Shown piece by piece: positions 1 to 10,910 of a stretch of DNA of 64,000 nucleotides (positions within the stretch are counted from its first letter, which is position 1; each line of letters starts with the position of its first letter). The stretch covers positions 2,728,001-2,792,000 of the forward strand of contig CADCXD010000002.1 in NCBI GenBank assembly GCA_902806575.1. Direction: 5' to 3'. The stretch is from Jackrogersella multiformis (Eukaryota; Ascomycota; Sordariomycetes; Xylariales; Hypoxylaceae). The position numbers and the translations under genes are program-made. The notes below the pieces were generated by a model. It was not told the DNA's origin, did not search any database, and was given only the letters and a program-made list of their open reading frames with translations.

Positions 1-1
1 C

Positions 2-154
2 AAGGATATTTCAGGGACTGCGGCAGACTCCCTCGGCACGGGAGGGCTTATTTTGCTTTGGAGGTCAGAAGATGAGCATGAACATGTGCCGCATTTTGCT
101 TTCTCGCGGATGGGGAATCGTTATTTCCTGATAGGTTTGAGTAGTAGTCAATGA
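2..154 (+). CDS. 3' end of an unidentified protein-coding ORF, cut by the window edge
   Basis: An open frame of 50 codons enters from the left edge and ends in TGA at 152-154. The end of the translated tail reads NRYFLIGLSSSQ. It has balanced composition, unlike the low-complexity shadows nearby. I do not recognise the family, and upstream exons lie outside the window. It could be chance open frame, since 50 codons is not long, but composition favours a true C-terminus. Confidence 0.35.
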   Translation, partial: KDISGTAADSLGTGGLILLWRSEDEHEHVPHFAFSRMGNRYFLIGLSSSQ

Positions 155-1940
155 GACACTGAGTTTGCCTGAATACGAGCCCCTGTGGAACTCTTACTCT
201 TTACGTTGGCCTCGGGCTACGGATTGAGTTTGAGCTGTGAACACTGTGTTGATATGTGAGGCTATGTGAGGTGAGGTTTGGTTTCACTGCTAGTGGTCAT
301 GCCTGGAGGAACTAAGAGAGATGAGTTCTTTGTATTAATGAAATGGTAATGTGCCTGGAGCATTCCTAAGGTAGGTAAGGTCTATAGAGAAGCCTGATAA
401 CTGACTCCTTGTTCTTGTTCTTGTCTAGTCTGTTAAGCATTAATTTTACATCGTGATTTGCTTTCTTCTGTTAACCCGGTGGTTGTGTTTCGGTGCCTAC
501 TGGTCACGGAAGACGTCAGTTGTATAAAAAGATGTATATATGGCTTAAGGTACTACCTAGGCAGGGAATATGAACATGAACATAATCCTGTCTCCTTGCC
601 GGCAAGCCTCCCTGTAGTTTTTGCCCGCAAACAAGCAGTACCAGGCTTCCTTCCCCCTTTAGAATCTGCCGTTCCCAATCAAATAAGTCTCTCCTACCTG
701 CGTCGTGTTTTGTACGAGCACTTCAGGATACATATACCGAGGAAACTCCTGACTTAGGCGGCATAGTAAGGGTAGTACCTATCGTTCGGGGTTTCTGCTT
801 CCACGAACCCCGAAACCCGGCGTTTAGAGAAACGGCTCGCGTTAAATGAAAAGGAGATTTCTTGATGTCTTTCCCAAATTAGCTAGGTTAAAGCCTTATA
901 CGAAGTAAGTAGGTGGGCACTGTTCTAGAAACTTAATAGTGATGATATCCTGTCTATATCTTTAGCTATTTTAATGCCAATTAAATTGAATAATATTGAA
1001 TAAAAAGGTCAGAGGGAAAATACAACAAAATCTGCACCGAGACACAGTCCGGAGCTCACCAAGGACTAGCCAGCCCGGCTCGGAAGTCCGAAACCAGCCT
1101 ATCAGCGAGCCCTGTCCTACCGGAGCCTGATCTAATGTCCTGTAAACCAATGCCACCGTCCTCCCAGAACTAATCTATCCCAAGGATCGTGGCCTACTAT
1201 CTATACGTAGGTAGGAGCAAGTTTTATATACCTAGGTATGAAGTAAATATGTACGGAATAGTCCAGTCCTAGGTACTTCCCTAACATCTGCCTCCATTCC
1301 ACCAATGGCCTCCCACATATCTAAACAAGTAGATACCCCTCCCCTCCCCTCCCCTTCCCCCGAGGAGATAATGTCGAAACGTCCATACCCCAAATCCCGC
1401 GACCCGAGAGCTCGGCTCGCCCTCACGTGACGGCCGGACATGCGACGCAAGTATGTCGTGCATAAATTCGCCTCTGCGTCTTCGGGGTAAGCATGAGCCG
1501 GCGGTCATGTGTTCGCGCCGGCACCGCTACCCGGGGGTCTACGATTCGTCCCTGCAAAAAACGCACTAGGAAGAAAAAAAGAAAGAAAAAAGGGGGGGAA
1601 CACCTGTCGCCCGATCCCGAGGGAGTGGTTCCGGGTGGGTCTCGGCGGGAAACGAAGCGAGGCCGACCTTGGGAGCGTGCTGGCCTATGGTTGGTCCGTG
1701 GGTGGATTGATGCTGTGCTCTTCTGTTTTTGGCTCGTAATTATTTTTTCTAAATGCCTGGGTCGGTAGTGACCCGAGATGAACTGCTGATATGTGACAGG
1801 GCTAGGAGGGGTAGTGAGTCCAGATGTTTTAACGGAGATTGTAATCCTTTTTTGCGCGTGGGATTATATAAGTTAAATAGTTAAATAATTTATGTGCATT
1901 TAAGTTTATTATTTATTATATATTTATTAATTTATATAAA
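155..1940. other. No recognisable gene
   Basis: Short open frames on both strands have no family resemblance and poor composition. The stretch contains a C-rich run near 1335-1365 and an A/G-rich run near 1558-1600. I see no RNA gene. It probably holds the 3' flank of the left-edge gene and old intergenic sequence next to the foldback element. Confidence 0.5.
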
Positions 1941-2608
1941 GTTAGCCGTAACGTTATTTTCGTTAAATCGTTAAATTATATAAATATTATTATATAAATA
2001 TATAATATATATTATATTTTTTAATAATTTTTTATAAATATAAAAAATATAACGTTTTATATCGTTATAATTATAACGTTATATAATATATATCTTTTAT
2101 AAATAATTTAAATTATATAAAAAATAAAAAATATTTATAATTTTAATTTTAATAATAATTTAATAATAATTAAATAATTAAATTTTATATTATATATATT
2201 ATATAATATATTATAAATTTTATTAATTTATTTTTTAATATTAATTATTTTAAATAAAATAATCGTATTTATATTAATTAAATAATAATTAAAATATTAT
2301 TTATTATTTTTATAATATATTTAAATATAAAATATATGAAATATAATTTATATTATTAAAATTATAAAATTAATAATTATAAAATTATATATTAAAATTT
2401 AAAAATTTAATAAAAATTAATTTACGTTTTAATTAAATAAATTATTTATTTAAAAAATACGTTATATAACGTTATAATTATAACGATATAAAGCGTTATA
2501 CTTCTTATATTTATAAAAAGCTACTGAAAAATACAGTATATATTATGTATTTATATAATGATATTTACATGGTTTAACGGTTTAGCGGAAATGATGCATA
2601 TGGCTAGC
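1941..2608. mobile_element. AT-rich foldback (long inverted repeat) element with RIP signature
   Basis: This block is almost pure A+T, and most of its few cytosines sit in CpG. Its two ends are inverted copies of each other: 1955-2085 pairs with the reverse complement of 2463-2593, 131 bases each with no gap. The outermost GTTAGCC (1941) matches GCTAGCC (2602-2608 reversed). Within the 131-base arms the differences I could align are all C-to-T or G-to-A, with the left arm always the A/T-richer copy. That pattern is expected of repeat-induced point mutation acting on a TIR or MITE-like element. No coding capacity remains. A clear target-site duplication was not found. Confidence 0.7.
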
Positions 2609-3096
2609 TGTCCCATGCTACCTACAACTTTGTGCTCTGTTAGTTGCTTATCGTCTTTATTTTCTCCAGCCACGTCTCCTAATTAAGGCTGAGTATTTCG
2701 TTCATTTGTCTATTTGTACATAAACGATAGAAAATAGAGTCTATCTGGACTACCTACTTGAAATAGCTCTCTGGAATATTCACAGGTAGTGGCAGCAGAG
2801 CTACCATCCTACGGAGCATCCATATATAATATTATCATTCCGAAGCCTCGCCTCTTCGGGGCATCGATCTTCGAAAACTTCGTCTCGTCTCGTTGTAGTT
2901 CCAATGGTTTACTACTGTTGGGTTTCTGAACGTAGTGTATGATTAAGCAACTTCACGGTGATATGCCGTCTCTCTAAGCCGCCAACATGGGGTTGATAAC
3001 CCAATATTAGATATATTTATCCCAGATATCCGTGTGTCTTACAAAGCGTTACTCGAACGACTTGAAATTTTCACATTTATCCTTGTTAGATGACCA
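2609..3096. other. No recognisable gene; possible retroelement flank
   Basis: No open frame with family resemblance. The stretch lies just 3' of the copia RNase H relic on the minus strand, so it may contain decayed LTR sequence. I could not define LTR ends. Confidence 0.4.
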
Positions 3097-3438
3097 TTAT
3101 GAGAAGGAGGACGAGACAGGAGGGTCCAATATCCTTAGTCTCGATAGAAAGATGGTACGTATTATCAGATAGGTTGAGACTTGTCGGATCGTCGGATTGA
3201 TCTTGGTCGTCATTGCTAGATTCGATGGGCTGTTGACCTTAGTAAGACCGTCTGCCGCGTTTAATTTTGTGTTCACATACTTTACGATCAGGTTACCGTC
3301 CTCGACCCCCTGTCGGATATAGCGGCAGTCCTTTCGTATGTGCCGCTTATATTTATTCACCGCGGTATCCTCGCTCCAGGTCTTCGCTGTACTGCCGTCT
3401 AAAAGCAGCACCAACGGACCCTTTAACATGAGGTCCAA
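3097..3438 (-). pseudogene. Ty1/copia retrotransposon relic (end of RNase H domain)
   Basis: The minus-strand frame carries HIRKDCRYIRQGVEDG followed by VNTKLNAADGLTK. This is the C-terminal end of the RNase H domain of Ty1/copia polyproteins, where the family has an R-Y-x-x-R-x-x-V-E-x-G segment and then N-A-A-D-G-L-T-K. Only about 50 residues are recognisable. No integrase or reverse transcriptase motifs are found upstream. A second open frame at 3511-3744 on the same strand might be a neighbouring decayed piece, but I cannot recognise it. It is a dead fragment, not an active element. Confidence 0.7.
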
Positions 3439-3744
3439 TTCTTTCGTCCGATATCTTGGCCTTTCGAAGCTTTTTCCAGAAATTGTCTCTAACCGTCAGG
3501 TACTATTCTGTTAGATGAGACTAAACGTTGCCCAGACGAATCCGGTTTCTATGAGACCTTGGTCGATAATATTTAGGAAAGTCCCAAATCCGTATTTCTG
3601 GGCACATCCATAAATCCTGATTGCCTCCAAAGCTTCTGAATTTTGGGTGGTGAGTATAAAATATGTTAAATCGATAAATTCCTTTCCTACCAGGTAGAAG
3701 ATAGGCAAAGGGACTATGGGAGGAATGAGCAAAGAAAGTTTCAC

Positions 3745-4721
3745 TTTCTAAGATAAAGTAAATTTATATATGTAACGTGTTTTATGCTTTTCTATGCGCT
3801 GTTTAAGCTTAAACACATACTGTAAGTCGTACTATTTACGAACCTTGTGTATATATATGGAGTATAACTCCTTCTAAGCTAACAGTTCAAGTTAGTCCCT
3901 TCTTTAATACCTTGGTATGTCTCCTTATGGGAGAAGGGACGTGCAGACTGTCGTATATTTTGATGGTTATTTTATTAAGGGGCTAATTCTTAATTGCTCT
4001 TACCACCTTAGAAGGTACTAAGTAGTAAGATAAGATAATTCAACATCTAATATATCTTTTAGATATATGTTTACACTTTTCGAATGTATTTACCTAAATG
4101 CCTACAACATAATTGAGATGCCATATAATAAGGGGGTTATGATCAAACTACTCAATGACAGTAACGTGTCAATATCTACCTACCTAGGTAGGTAGGTAGT
4201 TGGTCTGATATCTTGACTGTGAGCATGACTGGCAAAAGACCAACGCAGTATCGTCTATCAAGTCAGCAACCAGTTTTTATAGGTAATTACCCACTCCAAA
4301 CAACTTCAACAGTGCCTACCTAGGTATATATCCAGGTAGTTATCAGAGGTAACCACAGTGATATTATGCTCAAACGTACAACCTTCTAGCCACGTATTTC
4401 TCTCATTTCCCAATCGCTAATATTTTGAAATTAAACAATTCACCCAGAGAGTCCATCAAAGTCCTACGGTCATGCAAACATCCGTAGCTAAACACATTCT
4501 CACCCTCACACATCCATAAGCCATGACCAACCAACACTTCCAACATCACCATCAATACTCAAAGCATCAAAAGTCAGCAACTATGAGCATCATAATCTCT
4601 CTCATTATCCATTATCTCCGTGTCAAAGAGGTATCTACAAAATATATAAAACACGAACGAAGCATAATAAATACTCAAGAATCTCTACCTACTCTCCCCT
4701 CTTTCAGCACAACCCCAACCA
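3745..4721. other. No recognisable gene
   Basis: A/T-rich spacer between the copia relic and the catalase 3' end. It holds two exact TACCTAGGTA palindromes (4181-4190 and 4317-4326). The last few hundred bases are probably catalase 3' UTR. Confidence 0.5.
4181..4326. repeat. Two copies of the TACCTAGGTA palindrome with GGTA/TACC tails
   Basis: Exact copies lie at 4181-4190 and 4317-4326. The first is extended by further TACC and GGTA tetramers on both sides, giving a longer palindrome-like run. The same 10-mer recurs in most long spacers of this window. Confidence 0.8.
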
Positions 4722-7428
4722 TCACGTCGTGCTATCCACCGGGTATCTATCCGTGAACTTATAAATCTTCAACCCATCCACCAGCGCAGCCGCCAGCACA
4801 TCCACGTCGGTGCTAGCGTACACGCCGTCGGCGGCAGGATCCAAGCCGGAGGCGACGAGCGGATCACTCGGCGTGCTACCTCCAAAGTACGCGACGGGCT
4901 TGCCGAACAGGAAGGCAGAGCCGGCGATCTGCAGCGGGCGCAGCGGGGGGTACAGGGGGCTGAGCCCCTTAGCGGACAGGGAGAACAGCCCGGCGGCGTC
5001 GGCGCCCTGGGTCACGGCCACAGCGTCGAAGTCGGTCGCGTCGGCGGCGCTGTACGTCTTGTCGACGCCGGGGGCCAGGGCCTCGGCCACGACGGTGGCG
5101 GTCAGGTTCGCGGCGGCGAGGCGCGCCTTCAGGCTCTCGGCCTGCGCCAGCGACGAGCCGCCCGTGCCGTTGGTCCCCTTGGCCGTAGTGGCCAGGATGC
5201 CGACCTTAAACGTAGCCACCGACGGCAACGTACCGTTGGTAATGCTGATGCCGGCCGTGGTGTTGCTGTGGTAATACGTGGCGTCCGGGGCCGGGGTTTC
5301 GAGGCCGAGGGCGGCGGCGACGCGCGCCGCGATGTCGTTGCTGATGCGGTTGATCTGCGCCAACACATTCTGCTTCACCGCCGCCGACTGCAGGTGGCTG
5401 ACCTCGAAGCGGATGGCGTTGATGAGGAACTGCTGCTCCACGGGCGTCAGCGAGTTGTAGAACAGCCGCGGCTGCGTCCAGTGGTCGTCGAACGTGGACG
5501 ACAGCCCGCGGACGAGCTTTCCGCCCGTGCGCGACGGCGCGGTGAAGAAACCCCGGCCGTTGCCCTGGCTCGCCTGTTGCGGGAATCCGTCGTTCAGCGT
5601 GTTAGGGCTGTCTTGGGGGTGGGTTAGCTAAGGGTATACCGGCGATGGAAATCTGAAGGTACTGGGTGTCTAGGTATATATATCTATATCTATATATATA
5701 TATAGATATGTAGTGTGAGTATGGAAGACTTACAAGGATGGATGTTCTTGTGGATAATGGTCTGACCTGCGCCATCGCGGTTGTTGTTGTGGATGGGGAC
5801 GACGGGCCGGTTGATGGGGAGCTGCTCGAAGTTGGGACCGCCGTTTCGGTTCAGCTGAGTGTCTAAGTAAGAGAAGATGCGGCCCTGCAGTAAGGGGTCC
5901 TCGGTGAAGTCAATGCCTCTCACGATGTGGCCGGGTTGGAACTACATTCAATTAGCACATTGGGCATCTCCAATGTTCGGTGCTGGTTCGGTAAGGAGCC
6001 GACAAGATGAGTAGACTTACCATGATTTGCTCGGTCTCGGCGAAGTAGTTCGTCGGATTCGTGTGCAACTTCATGACACCTATCTTCTGCAAGGGTGCGT
6101 ATTCTTCGGGTAGGATCTTGGTGGGATCTAGTAGGTCGAATCCGAACGCGAGGGCCTTGTCCTCGTCGACTACCTGTACGGCAAGTTCCCACTCGGGACC
6201 ATTGCCAGATGCGATGGCCTCGAACAGGTCCTGTCGGTGGGCGTCCGCATTCTTGCCAGCAAGGATCTGGGCCTCCTCCCAGTACAAACTGGCTCTTCCC
6301 TGCTTTGTCTTCCAGTGCCACTTCACGAACTTGGATGTGCCGTCATCCTTAACCAGGCGGAATGTGTGAACTCCAAAGCCATCCTGTGGAAGGGGGTTAA
6401 CATTGAAACAATCGGCATATCCAGGCAGGACTGACCATATGTCTGAAGCTTCGCGGGATGCCAAAGCCAGCCATAGCCCAAAAGAGCGTGTGAAGCGTGC
6501 TCGGCTGCTGAGAAAAGAAGTCCCAGGCTGAGTCGTGGGCCGTAGCTGCTTGAGGTATCTCACTATCGGGGCTCGGTTTTACCGAGTGGATTAGATCGGG
6601 GAATCTAATAGCATCTTGGATGAAGAACACTGGAATATTGTTCCCCACGATGTCTTGGGTGTGTCAGTCTAAGTCTCATCAAAGTAGATGATAATCAATT
6701 CGTACCAAAGTTGCCTTCATCGGTGTAGCTTGATTGAAATTAGCACACTTCTTGTAAAGGAGTGGATAATATTCTTACAATCTCGTGGCGAACCCGTGCA
6801 CGTCACGCGCGGTGTCGGCGCTTCCACGGGATCCTGCTACGGTAGAGAATCGAACAAAAACAGGAGTTTCCTTTCCGGCAGTATTTAGAAACGAGGCCGC
6901 CGTCAAGTTGCTCCAATCACCATAACTCGTGAATGTGCCATGGGCTCCAGCACCTCTCGCATGGACTTGTGATGATGTTAGTACCATTCACTACTTGGAG
7001 TTGATCGCAAAATAATACCTGCTCGTTCAGGAACCTATACATTTATTAGCATAACTCTTATGAAACCGCTATGTTTATAATTATACGGCGCCGTTTTGAG
7101 CTTATAGCACAGTCAAGCTGATCGTGGGAAGGAATATCATCTAACTTACTCGTTCATGATCGAAATGTTGGATCTTCTGGCGGAAGATGAAATCTTCTAA
7201 TAGAGTAGGGCCTCTATCGCCGGCTCGTAGGCTGTCTTGTTCTTGGATCTGCCCGCCCACGTCATCGGTGAAGAATCCAGCGCTGTCGTCCACCATGGCA
7301 CCAAGCACAGGATCATCGGTGGCTCCCTCCGCTCTAGCATGAAGAGCGCCAGGGTCGGCAAAGGGACAGCCAGCAGAGGCTAATCCCAGAAGCCCAAGAA
7401 GGACACTGGAGGTGATTATGCGACCCAT
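4722..7428 (-). CDS. Large-subunit secreted catalase (clade 2, CatB/Cat-3 type)
   Basis: Haem catalase that converts hydrogen peroxide to water and oxygen, probably exported. Eight exons: 7150-7428, 7019-7034, 6779-6965, 6706-6728, 6436-6653, 6021-6383, 5734-5941 and 4722-5611. They sum to 727 residues, the usual size of large-subunit fungal catalases. The N-terminus is a signal peptide (MGRIITSSVLLGLLGLASAG). Distal His100 lies in VHARGAGAHG, Asn173 in DIVGNN, and the haem ligand Tyr387 with Arg383 in RIFSYLDTQ. Their spacing matches the classical catalase residues. The last exon carries the flavodoxin/DJ-1-like C-terminal domain specific to large catalases. The start at 7428 is chosen over an upstream in-frame ATG (7521) because it opens directly on the signal peptide. 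Exons 2 and 4 are only 16 and 23 bases. Confidence 0.95.
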
Positions 7429-8132
7429 ATTGCCTGATTGAATTATCCCAATTCCTTCAAAATGGGTACTGGAAAGAAACTCAAGAGGGGGTAGAGGTCC
7501 TGATATATAAACTAAAGACAAGACGTTTGCGTAAAGAGTCGGGGATCGGCGGGGAGTTTATACCGGATCAACGAAACAAAGATCGGACTTACATAGCCCT
7601 ACCAAGGTACCTATGGTCAAGGGTTGGTTTGCTTGAGGCTCTAATGTAGGTGTGGTCCTTAGTAATTAGAGGTCACATTACAAATAGTCCAACCAACTTA
7701 GATCTCCCATCATCCAATATTTCACAACTTCCACTCGTCATCTGCAGACTATGATAATCTCCATAAAAATAAAGGACGCCAATTAGGGACACCTACCAAT
7801 AAGGATGAAGATAATCGTAAGTGAAGTTCGGATTTGGGTAATATATCCGTAATCCATGCTTCTATAAGTGTGATGGGACCCCATGGGTTGAAGGGCAAGG
7901 TACATATGGTACGGGTAGGATATGCCAAGAATGGAAACTGTGATTCGACACCGCGTAAATCTGTGAGCAGGTCAGAATCTACGGTGCCATAAGAGCTGGT
8001 GGATATCATCAGGCGCTTGCAACTACCCCAGGGGTACTTTGCGTTGATAGGTATGATATCTCACGGAAGGGTTCTGCCCCGTACGTGAAGACTTGGCTGG
8101 CGCCATGTTTTTCCATCATGTGCATCCTTACC

Positions 8133-8576
8133 TACCTAGGTACCTAGTCAACGCCGAAGATGATGACATGATATTGGGTACTTTAGAAAGTTTCCACATT
8201 GGGAGTACGGTATAGCAACAGGTAGGTACTATGTAACTCGCCAGCTCGCCAGATTCTTGTGCCAACCCTTGATTGTCGAACGGAGATCTGTAATTGGAAG
8301 GCACAATCCATATGGTTGGATTGTCCGAAAGCCAAGGTGAATGATATTCTCTTTTCTCTTTTTATCGTGCCAGGGACTCAGGGTGTGTCCGTCCATAGAG
8401 GGAAAAACACCTGCCATTTTGGGTAATTTTATTTACCTAGGTAGTATAGAGTAGTAAAACGGAACGGTATATTATATCGGTATTAAGTTGTCGTCCTGCA
8501 AGCCTACCCTAGGTAGGTAGCTAGGAGGAATCATACCTCTACTACCTACATGCTAGGTACGGTACATACCTAGGTA
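8133..8576. repeat. Cluster of three TACCTAGGTA palindromes
   Basis: Exact copies at 8133-8142, 8434-8443 and 8567-8576, with partial TAGGTA/TACCTA runs in between and around. They lie in a gene-free stretch upstream of the catalase. Confidence 0.8.
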
Positions 8577-10886
8577 GGTAGCTGTCAGGTACAACAATAT
8601 GGATGGTCGTAGTAGGTATGTTGTGATCAGAGGGTGGGGGTCTGAGGAGATCCGCATGTAACCCGCCTACAAAACTAACAATCGACCGCAAAGCTAAAAA
8701 AAGAAACAAGGGACGCCAAGAGCCAAGCCGATATGTCTTGGTCGAGCTTGGCCGACCTTGACCGACCTCCAATGACCTAGGTAGCTTACCATTATCTAGG
8801 ATCTAGGTAGCTTAGCAGAGAGCTGCCCAGTAATGTACATACATACATAAGACCTGCTGGGTTGCTGAGCTGCTGGGCTGCTAGGATAATCTTAAGATTA
8901 ATAAGGAGGGCAGCATTCTGCGTTGTGATGCCACATGAAGCGGTTTATAAGAAGGATTTAGTAATGTCACGAATTATTGGGTTATACATACCTAGTCTAG
9001 GTCATACCTTAGCTGCTTACCTGGCAGCTGCCTGGTAGGTACTTTAGGTAGGTAGGTAGCTTATATCTAGGTGGAAGCCTGGGCTCAGCGTCGGACAGGC
9101 ATCCGTCAACGGCATGAGCGGTTTGTGTGTCACATTTTCGTAGAATTGCCATTGGATTGCCATTGGATTGCCACTCTATCTGGGGAAGGACATGGCAGCA
9201 TGGTTGCATGGTCAAATCGCGAGGAGATGGATGTTTTTCAAGTTTCGACGAGGCTAAGAAGAAAGTCAAGCGCCACTGTCGGCTCGATGACGGGCATAAT
9301 CCCTGTAAAATTTTGACAGAGAATTCGGCACTTGCATGATATTAAATGGGACTGGACGGGTAGCATCGCGATGGTAAGCTACATAGGTACCCTGGTACCG
9401 CACTGGGAAACTCCGGTCGACTTGTGTTACCCGGTCCGTCTATTGGAGCGCAAGTTCCTTGAATTCCACGTGTTTTCATTTACTACTTACACCAGGTTAG
9501 ATACATAACTAACTAGGAGGTAATAGTAGTTAATAGGATCGGATGTTGACGAGATGGTGATAGTGTGGACTCTCATATACATACTATGTCTCGCCAATGA
9601 GAGTATCAAAAGCACCGCACCTAACGAATACACTAGCTGACTAGGTAGTTAACATATCCTGGATGACGTAAGAGGAGAGACATGATCTCAGATCTTCATT
9701 GTTCCAAGGCTCTCCGGTGGATTATTGTTGCAATGATGGCGATTCGGCAAGACATTCGGCCTATTCGGTATTCTTCGGAATACTTGGCATCTAATTCCCT
9801 ATGTAGGTACTCAGCTAGTCGAATAATGGTAATAATAGCGAGCGATGTAGGTAGCCGCCTATGCATTACCTGATTACCTACCTAGGTAAGGGATGACAAC
9901 TACCAAGACCTTCATTACCGTCACGTGTGTACGTGTTTTTATTTCCGGATGGAGGTTGTCTTACATCAGCTACCTCCTATGTCCTAGGGGTAGGTATGAT
10001 GTTGATGCTTCTGTTCAAGGTTACTAGTTGTACATGTGGTCGACCTTCCTTTAACAAAAAGTCAAAAGTAAATCCTGGAAGCTGGAGTTCAGAAGGTGGA
10101 GATGAAAAAGGTGCCGCACGTGGACAGGTAGAGTTGGAAGTCGCAACATTAGGTAACTAGATCCATAAAGTTTGGAATCTTTCTGGTGCACTGACCATAT
10201 CCCGTTTATTCTACCTGTATTACATAGTATTAATAACCTACCTCCTCATTATACCTCCTTACCTCCACCTAAGGTATGTCGTCCTGCGGCTCAGCTTCAC
10301 CTTAAATCACCAACCAATATCATCACTTGATAACTTCGTTCCCTACGCTACGCTACTAGCACTGGCTAGTACTGTTCTGATCTTGTTTGTTCAATTAAAG
10401 TCGCGTCACAACGAACCAACCAATAACAATCGTACTCCAGAAGGATGAATACCTAGGCAGCTAGGTATCCCCAAGGGACAAACAGTGATACGAGCCCGAA
10501 GCTCCCTCCGCACCAACACAGGCTGCACAAGTTTACCTGATTCGTAATCCCTTCGCTATGATTGATGCTTAATATCATACCTAGGTATCATTATTAGGGA
10601 CTAATTTCCACTCCGTCGGTTGGCATCTCCTCTCTTGGCGAAATTTAGCTGGGAAAATCAGAGGATCCCAACCCACTTAATATTCACGTTCGGTTCTCTA
10701 ATCTCATCTCTGCTACTCCGATTTCAGAAGGCGAATGCAAATGCCGTCCGAATTAGGCTGGTGATGGTATCCGGTATATGCCTTGGACATTCGGGTCCCA
10801 GTCGGCGCCGTCATACACTACCTAGGTATGTATACGGCATCTTTACCGGTAGATTCCAAGGTTCGAAGGTTGTGTTCTAGACTTCA

Positions 10887-10910
10887 CTGGTGACCTGGTG
10901 ACCTGGTGAC
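10887..10910. repeat. Three-copy 8-base tandem repeat (CTGGTGAC-type)
   Basis: Three perfect consecutive copies of an 8-base unit in non-coding DNA. No function suggested. Confidence 0.8.

Noticed and set aside
4810..5274. Plus-strand 154-codon frame antisense to the catalase last exon
   Set aside because: It lies wholly within a coding exon of a certain gene and has no family resemblance.
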